A model generated the notes under the pieces. That model was given only the letters and a program-made list of their open reading frames with translations. It was not told where the DNA came from and did no database searches. The translations under genes were made by a program, and so were the position numbers. 5,169 nt of DNA from an archaeon (GTDB lineage: Archaea; Hydrothermarchaeota; Hydrothermarchaeia; JALTZZ01; JALUTC01): assembly GCA_027051265.1 (NCBI GenBank), contig JALTZH010000051.1:1-5169 (forward strand). The letters are read 5' to 3'. This document shows positions 1-5,169 of the stretch, piece after piece (the stretch's first letter is position 1; every line of letters begins with the position of its first letter).

Positions 1-3
1 ATA

Positions 4-1740
4 TTAAGGTGTACAACCTGAAAAAATAGGCTTATTAATATCTTCCCAGTAAGATGTATCCTTATCAAAATAAGTACATTCAGTAACAGAGTCTGTATTC
101 CATAAAGATAAATCTTGATTAAATAAGTCTCAATCTTCAAAAATTCAATATAGTTCTCATACTTTATAGAACATATATCTCATGTTAGTTACTTTTGAAG
201 TATCAAAATGATCTAATGGTTGATTAAAAGATGAACCATTATCGCTACTAAAAATGAAGATCCCAGGAGCAGCAAAGTTACTATAACCAAACATTCTTTC
301 CATATTACTTACATTTGAGGTATCAAAATTAGTTAATGGGTGATTAAAATTTGAAGTACTAAACATATAACTCATATCAGTTACATTTGAAGTATCAAAA
401 TTTAATAATTGACTAAACCTTTTTGTATAGTAAAACATACCTTTCATGTTAGTAACCTCTTCAAGTAAAGTAGTAGGAATAGAAACTAAATTAGTAGCAT
501 GAGCAAAAGCAAAGCTTAAATCTGTAAATCACATATCACCCCAATTATCTACACTCACTAACTTTCATATACTATCTACTACACTAGGGAAATAACCAGC
601 ATATTCACTTCAAATATTTCCAAATCATGTAGAGTTACCTTCTACTCTTATAATATAATCTCCTAAACTAGCATTTGCATATGTACATGAAACTGCTGAA
701 GTAGATGTTGTAGGGCATCAATTATCTCAATCATCTCACCAATCTATATTAGTAATATTCACAGTTCATTTAAATGGTAATGTTACTTTATCTCAATCAA
801 CTAATCAATTATAAGTTAATTGCATAGCTGTATCTGGAATAACAGGTGTTGCATTAATTACTACTTTATTATTAATAGTATTACTTATTAATGTTTGAGC
901 CACAAACTCTGGTCATCAATTAAGCTCTACTATATCTTTTATTGTATCTTCTGATGATATAGCTGTAGAAGTATAAGCCTCTTGCACATTTTCTATTAAC
1001 TCTATTTGTTTAGCTGGATTATTTACAAAATCATCTGTACTTCAACTAAAAACTATATAACTATCTGAGTTTACTAATACTAAATCTTCTGCTTCTCATA
1101 TAGTTTTATAACCTCATCAATAGTTGAATGGTAAATTTTTATATCCATTATATGCTAATCTTTTATGTAAGATTATATCTTCTAATGTTCATCATGTAGA
1201 AGTTATCAAGCTTGGTACAGCTAATATATAATCTACTCATGGTGTTCTTACTTTTAATATTTTTTCATTATATGTTCAAGATATTTTTAATATAGCAGTT
1301 TCTTCGACTGCATTAGTTTCAGTTGTCAGTATATTATTATATACTAAATCACTTGATTCTACTATTCATGCTATTTGATATTCTTTTCTATCATTTGTAA
1401 TTGAATATATATATTCTAGTCATGTAAGTGGATCTTTTGGTATCGTACTTAATCTTCAAATACTTCTAAATGTTTCATCTCAAAAAATTCATTGTATCCA
1501 TGCCACACTTCATGAAAATGTTACATTATTTCATGATGTTGTTTCTGGGTACCTATTATTAGTTAACTTAAATAATTCAAGTCATTTTACTATACTTCAC
1601 ATATCTGCTACTCTTGTACCATCTCTTGCATCTCTAGAATATCATTGTAGTGATATAAAAGCTATTGTTCATAATATAGCTAATATTGTAATAACTACTA
1701 TTAACTCTACTAATGTAAAAGCTTGTTTTTGAAATTGCAT
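4..1740 (-). CDS. Prepilin-like/BspA-repeat surface protein, UGA read as glycine
   Basis: With UGA as Gly, one uninterrupted 578-residue frame runs from ATG at 1740 to TAA at 4-6. It contains 34 in-frame UGA codons, 14 GGN glycines and 5 UGG tryptophans, and no internal UAA or UAG. The N-terminus is a type IV prepilin leader: short basic MQFQKQA, then FTLVE with Glu at mature position 5, then a hydrophobic helix to about residue 30. The residue before the cleavage site is Ala rather than the usual Gly. Residues 55-140 resemble a pseudopilin head (a PKDPLTGLEY stretch near 102). Residues 333-372 form a PKD/WGD-like segment (DWGDD, then a DYIIRVEG strand). Residues 425-578 are BspA/DUF285 leucine-rich repeats built on FDTSNVTDM units, with a Cys near each end of the final cap. 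Such proteins are common in Gracilibacteria. Expected location is the cell surface or a pilus-like fibre, with a role in adhesion; this is inference. Under the standard code it would falsely appear as a string of fragments, the longest at 157-447. Confidence 0.88.
187..475 (-). repeat. BspA/DUF285 degenerate tandem repeats inside the surface protein gene
   Basis: The plus strand shows three copies of a block close to acatttgaagtatcaaaat, starting near 191, 311 and 383. Each encodes the unit FDTSNV-(T/S)-(D/N)-M on the minus strand. The second and third copies are 72 bp apart (24 codons, the usual DUF285 period). The first and second are 120 bp apart because of a 16-residue insertion (around FAAPGIFIFSSDNG). 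A diverged partial unit (EEVTNMKGMF) precedes the array, and a final diverged unit (LWNTDSVTEC) caps it. Confidence 0.8.
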
Positions 1741-1754
1741 AATTTTTTATATTA

Positions 1755-2405
1755 TTATTTATTTAAATATTTTTTTAATGATGGTATAATAATTTGAGAC
1801 CATGATTCAAGATCATAATTACCTGACATTATCATTCATTCTAAAGTGCTTAAAGTAACAAATTCTCAGTTATCAAGCTCTCAATCTAATAATTCAAAAT
1901 CTGAATTTGCAACTCTTACAATATAAAAAATTCACATATGTACTTTTCAAACGTCATTTCAGTCATCATTTATATATCATGCTAAATGAATATTTTTAAT
2001 ATTTTCTTCTTTAGTATTAATTTCTTCAATAATTTCTCTTACTAAAGTGTCAGACAAAATATTTTTAGCATCTTCATCTTCTCTTTCAATATGTCACCCA
2101 ACTCAAATAGAAATCTTTGAATGCAATCTTGTTTCTCATGCATTACTTCAACTTCACCCTCTTTGATATACAAATATTCTATTCTCTTGATCTATCACAA
2201 CTCAATATGGAAGAGGTTGTTTAAAATCAGTATTTACTTCTGCATCAGCTCTTACCATAAATTCATAATTATCTACCATAACTTTTCAAAAATTGTATTC
2301 ACTAGCATCATAAAATCTTGTTTCTCTTGGAAAATCTTTAAAAATAGTACCTGCATTAACAACCATTATTTCTCTTTGCATTTTATCTTTTACTATTTGA
2401 TTCAT
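1755..2405 (-). CDS. Nudix hydrolase, COG4112-like, UGA read as glycine
   Basis: Reading UGA as Gly gives a complete 216-residue protein from ATG at 2405 to TAA at 1755-1757, with 14 UGA codons, 4 GGN glycines and one UGG. It matches my memory of the COG4112 group (predicted MutT/Nudix phosphoesterase). Landmarks are a KQPLPYGVV strand (62-70), VYQRGG (79-84), SIGVGGHI (99-106), the Nudix core REIIEE (123-128), and an INDDGNDVGKVHMG segment (145-158) close to the family's INDDSN-VG-VH-G motif. Many conserved glycines here are UGA, including those in GVGGHI and VGKVHMG, which is strong independent evidence for the code. The loop between GGHI and REIIEE is longer than in classic MutT. The substrate is unknown; the family hydrolyses nucleoside-diphosphate-linked compounds. 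An AAGGAAG sequence lies about 13 nt before the chosen ATG. Met9 is an alternative start without an obvious ribosome binding site. The surface protein gene begins 14 nt downstream, so the two are probably one operon. Confidence 0.85.
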
Positions 2406-2443
2406 TTTATTTTTAACACTTCCTTATAATTAATATTTTTTCC
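2402..2443. other. Probable junction between code-25 bacterial DNA and archaeal DNA
   Basis: Left of this interval both genes need UGA as Gly and the DNA is extremely AT-rich. Right of it, more than 800 codons of CooS-like and mevalonate kinase genes contain no in-frame UGA, and gene content and promoter look archaeal. The bounds are the Nudix start codon at 2405 and the last GGA glycine codon of the truncated regulator-like frame at about 2441-2443. The exact breakpoint cannot be fixed by reading, because the intervening sequence is A/T-rich and could belong to either side. Assembly chimerism is the simplest explanation; recent transfer is the alternative. Confidence 0.65.
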
Positions 2444-2611
2444 TTCTAGCTTCTTCAAAAATTCTCCTATAGGACAATTCAACCTTATTTCAAATAAATT
2501 TGCTATCGTATCTTGATAGGCATTGCATCGTAAAAGTTTTGCACTCTTTATGTTTGAATTCTTCAATACACAACTCTCCGGATGAACCAATCTAAGTTTT
2601 ATCTCTAACAT
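2402..2611 (-). CDS. Truncated N-terminal fragment of a putative archaeal regulator
   Basis: ATG at 2611 opens a 69-codon frame that starts 20 nt after the CooS-like stop codon. The start (MLEIKLRLVHPESC) and the following LLRCNAYQDTIANLFEIR and FLKKLEGKNI stretches recall the N-terminal ligand-sensing half of archaeal bacterio-opsin-activator (HTH_10) type regulators, which often begin with a V-x-L-R-x-x-H-P-x-C-W-like pattern. This is recognition by eye only. Those proteins are usually around 200 residues or more with a C-terminal helix-turn-helix. No such domain is present here, so the frame is probably cut at the junction. Its apparent UGA stop (2402-2404) overlaps the Nudix start codon as ATGA. 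That looks like translational coupling but is likely an accident of the join, and in code 25 the UGA would be read as Gly with a stop two codons later. No ribosome binding site is visible. It could instead be a genuine small protein of unknown function. Confidence 0.45.
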   Translation of the reverse strand: MLEIKLRLVHPESCVLKNSNIKSAKLLRCNAYQDTIANLFEIRLNCPIGEFLKKLEGKNINYKEVLKIK

Positions 2612-2631
2612 GTGAAAAAATAAAAAGATAA
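2612..2631 (-). terminator. Possible archaeal oligo-T terminator after the CooS-like gene
   Basis: The 20-nt gap between the CooS-like stop and the next start reads on the minus strand as two T-tracts, TTTTTATTTTTT, without a hairpin. Archaeal RNA polymerase commonly terminates at U-rich tracts, so this could end or attenuate the CooS-like transcript. The surrounding DNA is AT-rich, so the signal is weak, and read-through into the next frame is also possible. Confidence 0.3.
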
Positions 2632-4503
2632 TTATGTGCTGAGATTTAATCTCTTTCTCTTTTCTACAATCACGTTCTCTATTATCTCTGCAGCTTTTAT
2701 TGGATTATCTTCCAATATTAACTTCCCGCCAGTTAATCTTTCAACATCTTCGGTCAATAACTTAACCAAATCCTTTGCTCCAGTAACTGGTGGTATTGGA
2801 GAAACATGAACTGTTAAACCATATGCTATTGCAAATATTGCATCGATGGTGGCCTTTTGCTCCATATATTCTGGTGCAGATGCAACGACGGGTAAATCTG
2901 GAATATCAACGTTTAATTTATCGGCAACAATTCTTGCTAGATATGCAACCCTTCCAGTATCCGTACATGTTCCAAAGCTCAATACGGGTGGTATCTTTAA
3001 CTCATTGCAAGCTTTTCTTAGACCATTTCCTGCAAGATTTATAGCTTCTAAAGAAGTTAATCCAGAAACTTGTAATGCAGCATTGCCACATCCCATGCTT
3101 AATATTAGTATGTTTCTTTTTATCAATTCCTTTGCCAACGTAACCGTATTGTAATCATGTGGACCATTTCTTAATGTGGTACATGATACTAGTGCAACTA
3201 TCCCTTTAATATCTCCCTTAACAATATAATCTAAGACCTTATCCAAAACCCCCTCAATCACTTCTATTGAGAATCCTGCAATTATTTTCTTCTTCTTATC
3301 TGGTATTTTGTATGAGTTCTTTTTCCTTCTCTTAAAGTTTTCAATCGCTCTATTTACGATTTCTCTAACAATTTCTTCAATGTTCTCAGGTTTATAATCA
3401 AGGCCTGAATCAACACCCCTCAACCTGACCAATCTATTTACAGGTATGATTTCAAAGTTGTATTTATCTGCATATTCTTTCAGTGATGGTAATGTACAAT
3501 TCATATCTGTTGCAAAAACATCTATTGCACCTGTTGCAAGTAAAAATTCCTGAAATATCCAATTTCCAACTAGACCTGAGAAATTTTTGTCTCCAATTCT
3601 TTGAATCATTTCTTGACCAGTTTCAATCGAACCAATAATTCTTACTCCTTTCGCACCAACTTTTCTTGCAGCTTCTTGAACGTCTTCTCTCTTAATATAT
3701 TCAAGCAATGCAAATGCTACGAATGGTTCATGACCGTTAACTGCAATGTTTACATATTCTGGGTCAATTATTCCCAAATCTACATAAGCTTCATGAGGTT
3801 TTGGCGTTCCAAATAGTATATCTTGAATTATTTCGAGAGGTAACTGACATGCTAAACATGTTGCAATTGCCAACCTCATTCCCTTTTTTGCTAACGATAT
3901 ATAATTCGTATCAATATTTGTCATCGATGATGTTGCTGCGTCGAGAATTTCATGTAAAACACCACCTGGAAATATTCCCAATTCCTTCCATATTCTCTTC
4001 CTCTTCTCTGGAGCAAATATTTCAACGAGTTTACTTTCTTCTTGAGAATATCTATGTAAGTCTTCCCATATGAAATTTGCAACATCCATTGCTATCTCTT
4101 TTATATCTCTTCCTTCAGTTTTTATTCCAAGTTTTTTGGCAAACCATATTAATTTCTCCTTATCTTTTATATCGAACATTTTCGATTTATTTTCTGCAAC
4201 TGCTTTAAGTGTTTTAATTGCTTCGATTGCATGATGCGTATATGCTGATGCACCCAATATATGTCTATGAAGCATATTTCTCATTGCCATTGCATTTGCA
4301 TCTATTCCACAAGCCCCATATTCTGTGTTCTTCATTATTCTACAAGGTCCCATGCTGCAAAGTTGACAGCTCAAACCTTGCATGCAAAATATGCATTTGT
4401 TTTTCTGTTTTTCATATCTATCGAAAACATTCGTTAATCCAGATTCTTTCACAATTTTATACATTTCTTCGACCGATTCGTGATAGCTGCGAGACATATT
4501 CAT
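2632..4503 (-). CDS. cooS: CooS-family Ni/Fe carbon monoxide dehydrogenase homologue with altered active site
   Basis: Full-length (623 residues, family usual about 620-640) cytoplasmic anaerobic CODH homologue. Family members form homodimers that interconvert CO and CO2. Compared from memory with Carboxydothermus CODH-II: C46, C49, C54 and C65 are the B-cluster ligands. C37-x2-C40 fits the CX2C type of D-cluster described for Desulfovibrio vulgaris CODH. Of the C-cluster ligands, H258, C336, C441, C472 and C513 align with H261, C333, C446, C476 and C526, and K550 with catalytic K563. The Cys295 position is E294 (motif GSIETGQE instead of GICCTGNE) and His93 is Y88; the proton-relay positions 99 and 102 are E94 and K97. 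Loss of a C-cluster Cys recalls CooS-V of C. hydrogenoformans, which carries a Fe/S/O hybrid cluster and lacks CODH activity. No cooC, cooF or acetyl-CoA synthase gene is adjacent. ATG 4503 is preferred over Met3 because GAAGGA lies upstream. There are no in-frame UGA codons. Confidence 0.93.
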   Translation of the reverse strand: MNMSRSYHESVEEMYKIVKESGLTNVFDRYEKQKNKCIFCMQGLSCQLCSMGPCRIMKNTEYGACGIDANAMAMRNMLHRHILGASAYTHHAIEAIKTLKAVAENKSKMFDIKDKEKLIWFAKKLGIKTEGRDIKEIAMDVANFIWEDLHRYSQEESKLVEIFAPEKRKRIWKELGIFPGGVLHEILDAATSSMTNIDTNYISLAKKGMRLAIATCLACQLPLEIIQDILFGTPKPHEAYVDLGIIDPEYVNIAVNGHEPFVAFALLEYIKREDVQEAARKVGAKGVRIIGSIETGQEMIQRIGDKNFSGLVGNWIFQEFLLATGAIDVFATDMNCTLPSLKEYADKYNFEIIPVNRLVRLRGVDSGLDYKPENIEEIVREIVNRAIENFKRRKKNSYKIPDKKKKIIAGFSIEVIEGVLDKVLDYIVKGDIKGIVALVSCTTLRNGPHDYNTVTLAKELIKRNILILSMGCGNAALQVSGLTSLEAINLAGNGLRKACNELKIPPVLSFGTCTDTGRVAYLARIVADKLNVDIPDLPVVASAPEYMEQKATIDAIFAIAYGLTVHVSPIPPVTGAKDLVKLLTEDVERLTGGKLILEDNPIKAAEIIENVIVEKRKRLNLST

Positions 4504-4518
4504 TTTTTAATTTATAAA

Positions 4519-4524
4519 TCCTTC
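4519..4524 (-). promoter_or_regulatory. Possible ribosome binding site of the CooS-like gene
   Basis: The minus strand reads GAAGGA here, 15 nt upstream of ATG 4503 and 21 nt upstream of the in-frame ATG at 4497. The spacing is longer than ideal but favours the upstream ATG. A strong call is not possible. Confidence 0.35.
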
Positions 4525-4546
4525 AAAGTTTTCCCGAAAATTTTCA

Positions 4547-4554
4547 TTTATATT
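4547..4554 (+). promoter_or_regulatory. Archaeal TATA box candidate for the mevalonate kinase gene
   Basis: TTTATATT is centred about 27 nt upstream of the mevalonate kinase ATG at 4578. This is the archaeal TATA-to-transcription-start distance, and it implies a leaderless mRNA. Consistently, no Shine-Dalgarno sequence precedes that ATG. The reverse complement (AATATAAA) could also serve the CooS-like gene, giving a leader of about 20 nt that starts next to GAAGGA. A second A/T element (ATATTTAAG on the minus strand, 4555-4563) would give a slightly longer leader. AT-richness makes chance matches easy. Confidence 0.45.
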
Positions 4555-4577
4555 CTTAAATATTTTCGAAATTATAT

Positions 4578-5169
4578 ATGCTTGAAGTTAGAGCTCCGTT
4601 AAAAGTTATATTATTTGGTGAGCATGCCGTCGTTTATAATAGGCCATGTATTGCAATGGCGATAAATAAATATGTTAGAGTAAAGATTAAAAAGAGGAAC
4701 GATTCTTCGATAATAATTCGTTCCAAAAATTTTGGAATAGAACTAAGAAAAGATATTGATAACATTTATGATAATTCCTTACCCTATGTTACAACTGCTA
4801 TTGAAGAAGTCTTCAAATATTTAGATACGCGTTTTGGAATTGAGATTGAAATTGAAACGGAAGCTCCGATTTCAAGTGGTTTAGGAAGTTCTGCAGCAGT
4901 ATCTGTTTCTACAATATATTCAATACTTAAGATTTATGGCTATGAACCAAAGAAAAGAGAGGTATCAAATCTGGCATATAATGTTGAGTTAAAAGTTCAG
5001 GGAAAAGCTTCGAGAACGGATACATATATATCAACGCATGGTGGTATTCATTTTATAAGAGGAAATAACTTTGAGAGAATAAATTCTAAAATTTCATTAG
5101 TAATATTAGATTCGGGAGTTAAAAGAAGTACGAGACTATTGGTTAATATGGTTAAAAGGATGTATGAAA
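4578..5169 (+). CDS. mvk: Mevalonate kinase, archaeal type (3' end beyond window)
   Basis: GHMP-family kinase that phosphorylates mevalonate to 5-phosphomevalonate using ATP, the step after HMG-CoA reductase in isoprenoid (archaeal membrane lipid) synthesis in the cytoplasm. The 197 codons present show motif 1 (APLKVILFGEHAVVY, residues 6-20, with K9), the glycine-rich phosphate-binding motif 2 (PISSGLGSSAA, 97-107), and the segment ELKVQGKASRTDTYISTHGG (137-156), whose Asp148 matches the catalytic Asp of the family. The ASxTDT form, rather than PSGxD, is typical of archaeal mevalonate kinases as I remember them. LDSGVKRST (178-185) follows. The C-terminal third, including motif 3, lies beyond the window; archaeal homologues are around 300 residues. 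The ATG at 4578 lies directly before the conserved motif and leaves little room for another start. No in-frame UGA. Read divergently from the CooS-like gene. Confidence 0.93.
   Translation, partial: MLEVRAPLKVILFGEHAVVYNRPCIAMAINKYVRVKIKKRNDSSIIIRSKNFGIELRKDIDNIYDNSLPYVTTAIEEVFKYLDTRFGIEIEIETEAPISSGLGSSAAVSVSTIYSILKIYGYEPKKREVSNLAYNVELKVQGKASRTDTYISTHGGIHFIRGNNFERINSKISLVILDSGVKRSTRLLVNMVKRMYE

Larger units (their letters stand above)
4504..4577. promoter_or_regulatory. Divergent intergenic promoter region (CooS-like / mevalonate kinase)
   Basis: This 74-bp A/T-rich gap separates two divergent starts. It must hold both promoters unless one transcript starts inside the opposing gene. It includes an A/T palindrome-like stretch (AATTTATAAATT, 4509-4520) and a TTTATATT element on the plus strand. 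Little room is left for additional operators. Confidence 0.55.

Noticed and set aside
1741-1754. Promoter or terminator between the Nudix and surface protein genes
   Set aside because: The gap is only 14 nt, purely A/T, with no hairpin and no clear ribosome binding site; it is treated as an operon spacer.
4-2405. Left half as decayed pseudogenes or non-coding DNA under the standard code
   Set aside because: Every interruption is UGA, never UAA or UAG, and the frame stays intact over 578 and 216 codons with family motifs continuing across the UGAs.
4-2405. UGA as tryptophan (Mycoplasma/Spiroplasma code 4)
   Set aside because: UGG is still used for Trp, and UGA occupies conserved Gly sites such as GVGGHI and DWGDD; a Trp reading gives implausible Trp content.
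2121-2429. Plus-strand open frame of 102 codons
   Set aside because: It lies antisense to the Nudix gene, has a low-complexity Ser/Ile/Tyr/Phe-rich composition and no recognisable motif; it is open only because of AT-rich complementary sequence.
2632-4503. The CooS-like gene as hybrid cluster protein (Hcp) rather than a CODH homologue
   Set aside because: The length, B/D-cluster Cys pattern with GPCRI, the SAPEYM-xx-K motif and overall collinearity match CooS; only the active-site substitution is Hcp-like.
2790-4517. Five plus-strand open frames (2790-3044, 2846-3154, 3601-3816, 3801-4073, 4218-4517)
   Set aside because: All are antisense to the strongly supported CooS-like gene and none resembles a protein family.
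4509-4520. AATTTATAAATT as the TATA box of the CooS-like gene
   Set aside because: Its centre is only about 12 nt from ATG 4503, too close for the usual 25-30 nt TATA-to-start distance unless translation starts further downstream.

Overview
This window appears to join DNA from two different organisms. Positions 1 to about 2405 carry two minus-strand genes that can only be read if UGA encodes glycine (translation table 25). That code is known from the candidate phyla Gracilibacteria and Absconditabacteria (SR1), which are small-genome, very AT-rich bacteria. Positions from about 2440 to 5169 use the standard code with no in-frame UGA. This part looks archaeal: an anaerobic Ni/Fe carbon monoxide dehydrogenase homologue, a divergent archaeal-type mevalonate kinase, and a TATA-box promoter spacing that fits a leaderless archaeal transcript.

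Layout, left to right. (1) 4-1740, minus: a 578-residue surface protein with a type IV prepilin N-terminus, a WGD-type beta-sandwich segment and C-terminal BspA/DUF285 repeats, read through 34 UGA codons. (2) 1755-2405, minus: a 216-residue Nudix hydrolase (COG4112-like) with 14 UGA codons, just upstream of the surface protein and probably co-transcribed. (3) 2402-2611, minus: a 69-codon frame that looks like the N-terminal piece of an archaeal regulator, cut off at the junction. (4) 2632-4503, minus: a complete 623-residue CooS-family protein. (5) 4504-4577: a 74-bp divergent intergenic region with promoter candidates. (6) 4578 to the window end, plus: a mevalonate kinase truncated by the window edge.

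The change of genetic code, base composition and taxonomic character within about 40 bp is best explained by a chimeric metagenome assembly. A recent insertion of archaeal DNA into a code-25 genome is possible: the archaeal genes would still be readable there, whereas the left genes would be unreadable in a standard-code host. The genes of the two halves should therefore not be treated as one functional unit.

The CooS-family protein is unusual. It keeps most iron-sulfur ligands, but has Glu where canonical enzymes have the Cys295 C-cluster ligand and Tyr where they have the catalytic His93 (Carboxydothermus CODH-II numbering). It is therefore more likely a CooS-V-like hybrid-cluster enzyme than a true CO dehydrogenase.
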